Positions 24,484 to 31,914 of a stretch of DNA of 64,000 nt are shown here, piece by piece; the first letter of the stretch is position 1; each line of letters opens with the position of its first letter. This DNA is from Rhodovulum sp. (GTDB lineage: Bacteria > Pseudomonadota > Alphaproteobacteria > Rhodobacterales > Rhodobacteraceae): positions 68,909 through 132,908 of the forward strand of contig JACKKC010000004.1 of NCBI GenBank assembly GCA_020637615.1, given 5' to 3'. Made by a program: the position numbers and the translations under genes. A model generated the notes under the pieces. That model saw only the letters and a list, made by a program, of their open reading frames with translations. It was not told the DNA's origin and did no database searches.

Positions 24484-25650
24484 TCAGGCGGACGGGGTCA
24501 CGCTGCCAGAGGCAATTCCCCTCGCCGGGCCCCATTCCGCCGCCAGCCGGTCGCGGTTGAGCGCGAGCCAGAGCAGCGAGACCAGCAGGGGCGCGTTGTT
24601 GGCCTCGCCGCTGGCCACGGCTGCGAGCGCCGCATCAAGGGGGGTGACGAAGCCGCGGATGTCCTCGTGCTCCTCGTCTAGGCCGTGAACGCCGCCCGCG
24701 GCCTCGAGATCGGCCTCCCCCACGAAGGCGGTGATGAATTCCGAGGCGACGCCGGGGGCCGGATAATAGGCCGCGATCCGCTCCAGCCGGCCCAGTTCGA
24801 GCCCGGCCTCCTCGCGGGCCTCGCGCCGCGCCGTCTCCTCCGGCAACTCCAGCCCGTCCCGCCGCCCCGCGACCGCCTCGAGGCACCAGGGATGGCTGTC
24901 GCGCCGCGCATGCGGCCCGGCGCGGAACTGCTCGATGAGCAGGACCGCGTTGCGCCGGGGATCGAAGGGCAGGACGGTGACCGCGTCGCCGCTGGTGAAG
25001 ACCGCCCGCCCGACCGGCTCCGACATCGACCCGTCGAAGCGGCGGTGGCGGAGCAGATGCTCCTCGATGCCGAAGAATTCCGCGTATGGATAGCGCAGCG
25101 CCACCTGCGCCACGTCGCCGCGCGCAAACCCCTGCCGGAGCGCCACGGCGCCGGGCTCCAGGCGGCCCGCCGTCCTCGCCGCCGCCCGCATGGCGATGGC
25201 TGGCAGCAGATGGGGCATCGCTGCGGCGTCGCGGTGCCCGAACTGGCCGAGAACCTCCGCCAAGGCCTCCGCGAGGGCCATGTCGAGCGCCGGCGACCAG
25301 CTCGATGCCGACCAAACCGCCTCCGGCGCCTCCGCGGCCTCCGCGACATGGACCTCGACGCGCCGGGTCTCGCCGTCCAGGCGGACCGGGAACTCCCCTG
25401 CCCGCCCGCCCATCGCCGAAAGGCAGAACCGCAGTCGCGCGGCGGCCTCCCCCTCGGCCGCGACCAGCCGCCCGTGGATCCGCGAGCCGGGCGCGGGCAG
25501 CGGGACCAGGCGCAGGCCGTCGGGGTCGACATGCAGGCGGTGACCGTCGAGGACCGCGATGACGGCCGAAACCTGCGGCTCCCCGGCCCCGATCATGGCC
25601 GCCAGGGCCCCGGCGCTCCCCAGCGGGCCGGGCAGGAAGATCTCGGTCAT
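24484..25650 (-). CDS. trgB: NUDIX hydrolase, TrgB-like
   Basis: A 388-residue two-part protein. Residues ~180-370 form a NUDIX domain of the ADP-sugar pyrophosphatase type with a perfect box: Gly, five residues, Glu, seven residues, then REAREEAGL. Residues 1-180 are an extra domain I cannot name ('SAVIAVLDGHRLHVDPDGL', 'GSRIHGRLVAAEGEAAARL'), as also found in TrgB of Rhodobacter sphaeroides. GGGAG precedes the ATG at 25650. Together with cysK downstream this is the arrangement tied to tellurite resistance in that species, but trgA is missing here. It is divergent from the chrR-like gene, and the 125 bases between hold both promoters. The gene symbol is a family inference. Confidence 0.75.
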   Translation of the reverse strand: MTEIFLPGPLGSAGALAAMIGAGEPQVSAVIAVLDGHRLHVDPDGLRLVPLPAPGSRIHGRLVAAEGEAAARLRFCLSAMGGRAGEFPVRLDGETRRVEVHVAEAAEAPEAVWSASSWSPALDMALAEALAEVLGQFGHRDAAAMPHLLPAIAMRAAARTAGRLEPGAVALRQGFARGDVAQVALRYPYAEFFGIEEHLLRHRRFDGSMSEPVGRAVFTSGDAVTVLPFDPRRNAVLLIEQFRAGPHARRDSHPWCLEAVAGRRDGLELPEETARREAREEAGLELGRLERIAAYYPAPGVASEFITAFVGEADLEAAGGVHGLDEEHEDIRGFVTPLDAALAAVASGEANNAPLLVSLLWLALNRDRLAAEWGPARGIASGSVTPSA

Positions 25651-25717
25651 GGCATTCTCCCTGCGGCCACAGTCGCGGCATCCCGTGCATCGCCGGCGCA
25701 CCCGGACAGTTGACAAG

Positions 25718-25746
25718 TGATCCAGTTGCACGATTTCCCCGTATCA
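25718..25746 (+). promoter_or_regulatory. ECF11 (RpoE-ChrR type) promoter
   Basis: TGATCC (25718-25723), 16 bases, then CGTATC (25740-25745). This matches the known TGATCC / CGTA pattern recognised by group-11 ECF sigma factors, the singlet-oxygen sigma factor RpoE of Rhodobacter. Transcription would start near 25752, leaving a ~24-base leader before the GTG start of the chrR-like gene. The promoter therefore also rules out the upstream TTG at 25710 as a start. Confidence 0.65.
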
Positions 25747-25775
25747 GGGCAAAGCAATTCGAACGCAGGGCATCC

Positions 25776-26429
25776 GTGGACCCGGACCGGCATCCTTCGC
25801 AGACGACGCTCGGCGCCTATGCCGAGGGCTCGCTCTCGGACGGCATGAGCCTGCTCGTGGCGTGCCATCTCACCTTCTGCCCCGCCTGCCGGCATGCGGT
25901 CGCGGCACTCGAATGCCTCTGCGGCGGGCTGCTCGCCGAGGAGCCCGCGGTGCCGGCCGGGGAGGATTGCCTCGCGCGCGCCCTGGCCCGGCTCGAGGCG
26001 CGGGAGGAGGCGCCGGGCCGCTCCGGGCCGGCGTCGCTGGTCGAGCCCGGCTGGCCCCTGCCCGCGCCGCTGCGCGCGCGGCTGGGCAGCGGCACGGAGG
26101 GGATCCGCTGGAGCTTCCGCCTGCCGGGGCTCGCGGAATACCGGATCGAAGGCTTCGGCGCGGAACGGGTCAGCCTCGTGCGCGCGCGGCCGGGCGTGAG
26201 GATCCCCGCCCACAGCCATTCGGGGGAGGAGGCGACCCTAATCCTCGCCGGGCGGATGCGCGACGGCGACCGGGTCTACGGCCGCGGCGACGTCGCCCGC
26301 GCCGACGAGGACGACGACCATCGCCCCGAGATCGTCGGGTCCGAGACCTGCCTCTGCCTCTTCGTGCTCTCCGGCAGAATGCGCTTCACCGGCCTCTTCG
26401 GCCCGGCGCTGAACCTGCTGACAGACTGA
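25776..26429 (+). CDS. chrR: ChrR-family zinc anti-sigma factor (orphan)
   Basis: A 217-residue protein with the two-domain ChrR layout: N-terminal zinc anti-sigma domain and C-terminal cupin. Starting at GTG 25776 puts ligands at His6, His31, Cys35 and Cys38, the exact positions of Rhodobacter sphaeroides ChrR. The cupin ligands are His146, His148, Glu152 and His182, with the same spacing (2, 4, 30) as in ChrR. CAGGG lies five bases upstream. ChrR binds and silences an ECF11 sigma factor and releases it on singlet oxygen or peroxide stress. Normally the sigma gene rpoE lies directly upstream in the same operon; here the upstream gene is a divergent NUDIX gene and no sigma gene is present in the window. 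It may control a sigma factor encoded elsewhere. Confidence 0.88.
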   Translation: MDPDRHPSQTTLGAYAEGSLSDGMSLLVACHLTFCPACRHAVAALECLCGGLLAEEPAVPAGEDCLARALARLEAREEAPGRSGPASLVEPGWPLPAPLRARLGSGTEGIRWSFRLPGLAEYRIEGFGAERVSLVRARPGVRIPAHSHSGEEATLILAGRMRDGDRVYGRGDVARADEDDDHRPEIVGSETCLCLFVLSGRMRFTGLFGPALNLLTD

Positions 26430-26567
26430 TGCCTGCTGCGTCCGAACAGGCCGCAGGGCAGCCACGGGTCCCGCGCGCGCTTCCCGAGCTGCCTGGAAAC
26501 CCCAAACTGTCCAAAGAGTGAGATGACCGGCCGAGGCGATTGCCGTCGCAAGGCGACATCCTCGGCA

Positions 26568-26601
26568 GACGCCCCGGTGGCCCCGACGCCCCGGTGGCCC
26601 C
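26568..26601. repeat. tandem 17-bp perfect direct repeat
   Basis: GACGCCCCGGTGGCCCC occurs twice head to tail (26568-26584 and 26585-26601) in the space between the chrR-like gene and ppx, the second copy touching the ppx stop codon. The rest of this 171-base gap shows nothing else. It looks like a recent slippage duplication. Confidence 0.7.
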
Positions 26602-28154
26602 TATGTCTCCGCCGCCACGATCTCCGCGCCTTCGACGCCCGTCGCCTTCGCGAGTTGCCGCAGCCGCGCCTGCACCGCGTCGCTGTCGGGCACGCTGGCG
26701 GGGTTGACGACCTCGAGCCGCACCGCGTCGGCGTCGATGCGCAGCCGCGCATGCTCGAGGATCTCCGGGACGCTGGCGGAGAACCGGTGCCCGAGCAGGA
26801 GCGCGCGGCCGAGGATCTCGGCCCGCCTGAGCTCGGCGGGGCTGAGCAGGTTGCCGAGTGCCGCCTTCACCGTCTCGTCCACCCTGCCGTCGTAGCGGGC
26901 GAGGATCGCCACGGAGAGGAAGGCGTGCTCCGAATGCGAGATGCCTATGAAGGGGAACTGCAGCAGGCGCTGGAAGCTCTCCTCCGCCCGCACCTTGGCG
27001 TGGTCCCGCCAGGACATGTCCGTCAGCGAGCAGGCGGCGAGCCGCAGGCGCCGGTCGTTCTGGCCCTCGCCGGGGAAGAGGCCGTCGGTCCACCGGCCGA
27101 GCGCCGCGCTGAATTCCGGCACCCTCGCCACCGGCAGGCCGATCGCCTGCGCGCCTTCCAGCAGCGGATCGCGGAACTGCTCGTCCCGGTCGAGCTGCGC
27201 ATAGAGCCAGCCCTCCCGCACGCCGCAGGCCGAGAAGACCACGCGCTCCGGCTTGAGGTTCTTCAGCACGCGCGACATCACCATCGCCGCGGCCGGCAGG
27301 GTGGCGACGCGCCGTCCGGGCACGTCCGGGAGCGCCGCGACCTCCTCGGGGCTCATCCGCGCGATCCTCTTGGCGAGCGCGCGGACCTCGCCGGCCGGGA
27401 CGTCGTAGCCGTGCACCACGCTGATCGGGCAACCGCTCATCGCGATATGCACGCGGGCGAGCGCGCGCCAGCCTCCGCCGACGGCGTAGAACACCGGCTC
27501 GGTCAGGAGTGGCGGCAGGCTCTCCTGCAGGATGGCGTCGATCGTCTTCTTCGCGGAATCGAACCCCTCGGCGAGCATGGCCTTCACCGGCAGCGCGCCG
27601 AGCGGCATGCTCGACATGCGCTCGCCCACATGGTCGCCCACGACCTCGGCGACCTCCAGGCTGCCGCCGCCCATGTCGCCCACCAGCCCCCTCGGCTGGA
27701 AGAAGCCCGAAATGACGCCGAAGGCACTATAGGTCGCCTCCTCCGCGCCCGAGAGGATGCGGGTCTCGAGCCCGGTCCGCTCGCGGATCGCCTCCACGAG
27801 CACCGCGCCGTTCCCGGCCCGCCGGGTCGCCTCGGTCGCCAGCACGTCGACCCGCCGGACCTTCATCGCCCTGGCGATCGCATCCAGCCGCACGATGGTG
27901 TGGAGCGCGCGCGCCATCGCCTCGGGCGTCAGGTCGCCCTCCGCGTCCAGGCCGGCGCCGAGCGCGCAGAGCGACTTCTCGTTGAAGCGCGGGAACGGCG
28001 CGCGGCTCAGATCGTCGTAGACCACCAGGCGGATCGAGTTGGAGCCGATGTCGATGACGCCGTAATGCTGCTGCTCGCGGCCGAGGACCCGCTCGGTGTC
28101 GATCTCGATCCTCCGAACATCGGTCACCCTCTGCTTCAGACCGTCAGCCGCCAT
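26601..28154 (-). CDS. ppx: Ppx/GppA exopolyphosphatase family protein
   Basis: A 517-residue enzyme of the actin-like ATPase fold that degrades polyphosphate and/or pppGpp. Motifs include 'YGVIDIGSNSIRLVVYD' (phosphate 1), 'ATEATRRAGNG', 'ILSGAEEATYSAFGV' and 'GLVGDMGGGSLEV' (phosphate 2). A C-terminal HD-like region follows ('HSEHAFLSVAILARYDG'). The ATG at 28154 has GGAGGGGA just upstream. In relatives rlmE (ftsJ) commonly follows this gene; here it is replaced by the convergent chrR-like gene. Confidence 0.92.
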   Translation of the reverse strand: MAADGLKQRVTDVRRIEIDTERVLGREQQHYGVIDIGSNSIRLVVYDDLSRAPFPRFNEKSLCALGAGLDAEGDLTPEAMARALHTIVRLDAIARAMKVRRVDVLATEATRRAGNGAVLVEAIRERTGLETRILSGAEEATYSAFGVISGFFQPRGLVGDMGGGSLEVAEVVGDHVGERMSSMPLGALPVKAMLAEGFDSAKKTIDAILQESLPPLLTEPVFYAVGGGWRALARVHIAMSGCPISVVHGYDVPAGEVRALAKRIARMSPEEVAALPDVPGRRVATLPAAAMVMSRVLKNLKPERVVFSACGVREGWLYAQLDRDEQFRDPLLEGAQAIGLPVARVPEFSAALGRWTDGLFPGEGQNDRRLRLAACSLTDMSWRDHAKVRAEESFQRLLQFPFIGISHSEHAFLSVAILARYDGRVDETVKAALGNLLSPAELRRAEILGRALLLGHRFSASVPEILEHARLRIDADAVRLEVVNPASVPDSDAVQARLRQLAKATGVEGAEIVAAET

Positions 28155-28616
28155 CGTCCCCTCCTGCTCCGCGAACCGGATGCCGCGGAAGCCGGACCCC
28201 GCGGCCACCCCGGAACTCTGCACAGCTTAACAGGCATTTGCCCGGCGCTGCAGCCGTCAATCCACATGGAATGCCGAGAGCGGTCGGCTTGCCCCGGGCG
28301 CCGGCCTCGCGTGCATGGGTCGTACATGGCCTTGTCAGGGTGGAATCCGCGCTCCGGCGCCGGAGAATCGCATCGGGCGCCGAAACCCCGTCCGCGCAAG
28401 CTTCGGGCGCGCCCGCTTTCACCTTCCCGCCCGGCGGGCACCGACGGGCAGCGCCCCATGCGCGATAGCCCCGGCTCCGGCGCAGGGCGCGCTTGCAATC
28501 CGCCCGCCGCTCTGACAGAAGGCCGCGTCCCTCCAGACGCATTCACGCGCAGCCTCTCGTACGGAACCGGAGGGCATGATGGTCCGTTTTGAAGCGCGCA
28601 GGCAAACAGGTGACGC
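28155..28616. other. 462-base gap between ppx and rpsF
   Basis: This divergent intergenic region must carry the ppx promoter on one side and the rpsF-operon promoter on the other. Its short open frames lack ribosome-binding sites and overlap each other on both strands, so none is called. It contains the partial repeat R3. I find no convincing -35/-10 pair by eye, and no leader matching a known S6 motif. Confidence 0.6.
28420..28456. repeat. dispersed intergenic repeat, partial copy R3
   Basis: TTCACCTTCCCGCCCG, then GCGGGCACCGACGGGC and AGCGCCCC. The last two pieces match the inner part of R2 (GGGCG-CCGCCCGTCGGTGCCC on the opposite strand), and the first matches ACCATCCCGCCCG with one change. 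Only the central portion of the repeat is present here. Confidence 0.45.
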
Positions 28617-28991
28617 ATGGCTCTCTACGAGCATGTCTTTATCGCGCGACAGGATCTGTCGAACGCGCAGGCCGAGGGGCTCATAGAGCATTTCGGCCAG
28701 GTTCTCGCCGACAACGGCGGATCGGTGGTCGGCTCCGAATACTGGGGCCTCAAGACGCTGGCCTACAAGATCAACAAGAACCGCAAGGGCCACTACGCCT
28801 TCGTGAAGTCCGACGCGCCCGCCCCGGCGGTGCAGGAGATGGAGCGGCTGATGCGGCTCCACGAGGACGTGATGCGCGTGCTGACCATCAAGGTCGACGC
28901 CCATGAGGAGGGCCCCTCGGCAGTGGTCCAGTCCCGCAACCAGCGCGACGACCGCGGCCCGCGCCGCCCGCGCCGCGACGACGACAACTAG
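28617..28991 (+). CDS. rpsF: ribosomal protein bS6
   Basis: A 124-residue small-subunit protein that pairs with bS18 on the platform. 'MALYEHVFIARQDLSNAQAEGLIEHF' and 'YKINKNRKGHYAFV' are typical. The C-terminal tail is rich in Arg/Asp (QRDDRGPRRPRRDDDN), as in many alphaproteobacteria. AACAGGTGACGC with AGGTGA lies just before the ATG. First gene of rpsF-rpsR-rplI. Confidence 0.98.
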   Translation: MALYEHVFIARQDLSNAQAEGLIEHFGQVLADNGGSVVGSEYWGLKTLAYKINKNRKGHYAFVKSDAPAPAVQEMERLMRLHEDVMRVLTIKVDAHEEGPSAVVQSRNQRDDRGPRRPRRDDDN

Positions 28992-29003
28992 AGGCAGCAA
29001 GTC

Positions 29004-29231
29004 ATGGCAAACAGACCGTTTTTCCGCCGCCGCAAGTCCTGCCCCTTCTCCAGCGACAACTCGCCGAAGATCGATTACAAGGACGTGAAGCTCCTGCAGC
29101 GCTACATCTCCGAGCGCGGCAAGATCGTGCCCTCGCGCATCACCGCCGTCTCGTCCAAGAAGCAGCGCGAGCTCGCCCAGGCGATCAAGCGCGCGCGGTT
29201 CCTCGCCCTCCTGCCCTACGCCGTGAAGTAA
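29004..29231 (+). CDS. rpsR: ribosomal protein bS18
   Basis: A 75-residue basic small-subunit protein, with 'FFRRRKSCPFS' and 'DYKDVKLLQRYISERGKIVPSRITAV' as the diagnostic core. It lies 12 bases after rpsF and 10 before rplI, the usual order for this operon. Confidence 0.98.
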   Translation: MANRPFFRRRKSCPFSSDNSPKIDYKDVKLLQRYISERGKIVPSRITAVSSKKQRELAQAIKRARFLALLPYAVK

Positions 29232-29241
29232 GGAGCGGATC

Positions 29242-29838
29242 ATGGAAGTCGTACTTCTCCAGCGGGTCGCCAAGCTCGGCCAGATGGGCGAGATCGTCCG
29301 CGTCAAGGATGGCTACGCCCGCAACTACCTGCTGCCCCAGGGCAAGGCGCTGCGCTCGACGCCCGCCAATCTCGCGCGTTTCGAGAACGAGCGCGCCCAG
29401 CTCGAGACCCGCAATCTCGAAGAGAAGGCCGAGGCCGAATCCGTGGCCGCCAAGCTCGACGGCAAGAGCTTCGTGGTGATTCGCTCCGCCTCCGACGGCG
29501 GCGCCCTCTACGGCTCGGTCACCACCCGCGACGTGGCCGATGCCGCCACCGAGGGCGGCTTCAGCCTCGACCGCCGCCAGGTCACCCTCGATCACCCGAT
29601 CAAGGAGCTCGGCCTGCACAAGCTGACGATCGTGCTGCACCCCGAGGTCGAGGTGACCATCGACGTCAACGTCGCGCGCAGCAAGGAGGAGGCCGAACTT
29701 CAGGCTTCCGGGCGCACGATCCAGGAGCTCCAGGCCGAGGCGGATGCCGCGGCCGAATTCGACATCCAGGAGCTCTTCGACGACATCGGCGGCGCGGCCA
29801 GCGACGAGGGCGGCCCCGCGGGCATGGAAACCCGCTGA
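29242..29838 (+). CDS. rplI: ribosomal protein bL9
   Basis: A 198-residue large-subunit protein. The N-terminal domain 'MEVVLLQRVAKLGQMGEIVRVKDGYARNYLLPQG' is followed by the long connecting helix and a C-terminal domain ('FGSVTTRDVADA'-like region). A Glu/Ala-rich tail of about 45 residues extends beyond the E. coli protein, common in the Rhodobacterales. Last gene in the operon. Confidence 0.97.
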   Translation: MEVVLLQRVAKLGQMGEIVRVKDGYARNYLLPQGKALRSTPANLARFENERAQLETRNLEEKAEAESVAAKLDGKSFVVIRSASDGGALYGSVTTRDVADAATEGGFSLDRRQVTLDHPIKELGLHKLTIVLHPEVEVTIDVNVARSKEEAELQASGRTIQELQAEADAAAEFDIQELFDDIGGAASDEGGPAGMETR

Positions 29839-29870
29839 GCGTCCGACCGGCGCGACAGCACTGACAGGAC

Positions 29871-29893
29871 CCCGCCGCGGCGATCGCGGCGGG
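29871..29893 (+). terminator. hairpin terminator after rplI
   Basis: CCCGCCGC (29871-29878) pairs perfectly with GCGGCGGG (29886-29893) across a seven-base loop, 33 bases after the rplI stop. There is no U tract, so termination may be partial or rho-assisted; it lies between the convergent rplI and permease genes. Confidence 0.5.
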
Positions 29894-30061
29894 ATCGACC
29901 GAGCGGTGGTTGCCGACGACCACCGATCGAGCCGCGGCCCGGCGTTGCGGGCCTGCGGCATTCACCGTTCCTTTTCCAGTTTGCGCCATCGAGCGGCCCC
30001 TTCGGCGAAGCGAAGGGCTGGACGAAGCTGTCGTCGGGCCGGTTCGGGACCGGCGCCCGGA

Positions 30062-31735
30062 CTATGCGGGGCGACCGTCCGGCGCGACTGGCGGCGCCGG
30101 ATTTCGGGCCCGGCGGCTCGGCGCGGCGCCGATGCGCCGGCAGACGAGGATCACCGGCAGGAGGCCGATGGCGACGATCACCAGGCTCGGGACCGCCGCC
30201 TGGGCCAGGCGCTCGTCCGCGGCGAGGCGATGGGCCTGCACCGCCAGCGTGTCGAAGTTGAAGGGCCGCATGATCAGCGTCGCGGGCAGTTCCTTCATCA
30301 CCTCGACGAAGACGATCAGGAGCGCGGTGAGCACGCTGCCCTTCAGGATCGGCAGATGCACGCCCGCGAGGATCGCCGGCGGACTGCGGCCGAGCGTGCG
30401 GGCGACCGCGTCGATCCGCGGGCTGATCGTCGCGAGCCCGGCATCGAAACCGTTGAGCGCGGTCGCCATGAACCGCGCCGCATAGGCCAGCACCAGGAGC
30501 CAGATCGAGCCGGTGAAGAGGAGCCCGGTCGCCAGGCCGAAGGTCGTGCGCGTCCAGGCATCGAGCGCGTTGTCGAGCGCCGCGAAGGGCACCAGCAGCC
30601 CGACGGCGATCACGCCGCCCGGCACCGCATAGCCGAGGCCCGCGCCCAGCACGAGGACCCGCGACGCCCGCCCCGGCAGCATGCGGGCGCGAAAACCGAT
30701 CAGGATGGCGCCGGCCACGGTCACGATCGCCGCGACGCCGGCCAGGGTCAGGGAATTGCCGACGAAGCGCAGGTATTTGGGGTCGAGCACGCTCTGCCCC
30801 GAGCGCGCCGCCAGCTGCCCGAGCACGATCACCGGCAGCAGGAAGCCGACGAGGACCGGCACGGCGCAGAAGACGCTGGCGAGCCAGGCGGCCGGCCCGC
30901 GCAGGGGTTGCCGCTCGAAGTCGCGGATCTCGGCCCCGCGCATGTGGCTGCGCGCCTGCCCGCGCTGGATGCGCTCGAGGACCGCGAGCAGGAGCGCGAA
31001 GCTCAGCAGGCAGAGCGCGAGCTGCGCGGCCGCGCCCCGGTCGCTCATCGAGAACCACGCCTGGTAGATCCCCGTCGAGAAGGTGCGCACGCTGAAATAG
31101 GCGACGGTCCCGTAGTCGGCGATCGTCTCCATGATCGCGAGCAGCACGCCCCCCGCGATCGCCGGCCGCGCCATGGGCAGGCTGACCTTCAGGAACGCCC
31201 CGGCCGGCCCCTGCCCCAGGGTCCGGGCCGCAAGATAGGCGGTGACCGACTGCTGCCCGAAGGCGGTCCGGGCGAGCAGGTAAACGTAGGGGTAGAGCAC
31301 GCAGGTCAGCATGAAGGCCGCACCGGGAAGCGACCGGACATTGGGGAACCAGTAGTCGCGCGGCCCCCAGCCGAAGACCGCCCGCAACCCCGACTGGACC
31401 GGCCCGGCATGGGACAGGAGGTCGGTATAGGCATAGGCGAGCACATAGGCGGGAAAGGCCAGCGGCAGCACGAGCAGCACCTCGAGCAGGGCCGATCCCG
31501 GGAAGCGGAACATCGTTACCAGCCAGGCGGTGCCGGTCCCGACCGCGGCGGTTCCCAGGCCCACCAGCAGCACCAGCAGGAGCGTGTTGGCCGCATAGCC
31601 CGGCAGCACCGTCGCGACGAGCCCGCGCCAGGTCTCCCAGCTGCCGCCGAACGCCGAGACCGCGGCGGCCAGGATCGGCGCGACGCAGAAGAAGGCCACG
31701 GTCCAGGCCAGCCCGTTGAGAATGCGCGTGCCCAA
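30062..31735 (-). CDS. iron-type ABC transporter permease (FbpB-like, two permease units)
   Basis: A 557-residue inner-membrane protein with about twelve hydrophobic segments and two BPD_transp_1 domains, each with an EAA-type loop ('AARTLGQGPAGAFLKVSLPMARPAIAGG' and 'VARTLGRSPPAILAGVHLPILKGS'). This doubled layout is that of FbpB/SfuB ferric-iron permeases. I choose the TTG start at 31735 because GGAGAAGGGA lies six bases upstream; the ATG at 31825 would place the N-terminus in the repeat at 31815-31880. No ATPase or periplasmic binding protein gene is beside it, so its partners must be elsewhere. Confidence 0.8.
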   Translation of the reverse strand: MGTRILNGLAWTVAFFCVAPILAAAVSAFGGSWETWRGLVATVLPGYAANTLLLVLLVGLGTAAVGTGTAWLVTMFRFPGSALLEVLLVLPLAFPAYVLAYAYTDLLSHAGPVQSGLRAVFGWGPRDYWFPNVRSLPGAAFMLTCVLYPYVYLLARTAFGQQSVTAYLAARTLGQGPAGAFLKVSLPMARPAIAGGVLLAIMETIADYGTVAYFSVRTFSTGIYQAWFSMSDRGAAAQLALCLLSFALLLAVLERIQRGQARSHMRGAEIRDFERQPLRGPAAWLASVFCAVPVLVGFLLPVIVLGQLAARSGQSVLDPKYLRFVGNSLTLAGVAAIVTVAGAILIGFRARMLPGRASRVLVLGAGLGYAVPGGVIAVGLLVPFAALDNALDAWTRTTFGLATGLLFTGSIWLLVLAYAARFMATALNGFDAGLATISPRIDAVARTLGRSPPAILAGVHLPILKGSVLTALLIVFVEVMKELPATLIMRPFNFDTLAVQAHRLAADERLAQAAVPSLVIVAIGLLPVILVCRRIGAAPSRRARNPAPPVAPDGRPA

Positions 31736-31814
31736 GCTCGGTCCCTTCTCCGGCAGCCCCGCCCGGACTACCCAACCGGGAGGCCTGCGGCAAGTCCCGG
31801 CCCTGTCCCGCTCG

Positions 31815-31880
31815 GGCCACGCCAAGCGTCACCATCCCGCCCGACGGGCGCTGCCCTCGTCTTGTCGTGTGACCGTCGGA
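31815..31880. repeat. dispersed intergenic repeat, short copy R4
   Basis: Same orientation as R1: GCGTCACCATCCCGCCCG, then directly GGGCGCTGCCCTCGTC and GACCGTCGG. Compared with R1 the central ~60 bases are missing, as if deleted between the inner inverted repeats. It lies between the permease and chrA genes. Confidence 0.55.
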
Positions 31881-31914
31881 GAGGAATGAATGAAAGCCTG
31901 ACGCGATTCCCCTG

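Noticed and set aside
25710..25775. TTG start for the chrR-like gene
   Set aside because: It lies upstream of the predicted promoter and would shift the zinc ligands away from their family positions; the GTG at 25776 restores them exactly.
28238..28542. Several short open frames in the ppx-rpsF gap
   Set aside because: They overlap on both strands, lack ribosome-binding sites and cross repeat R3.
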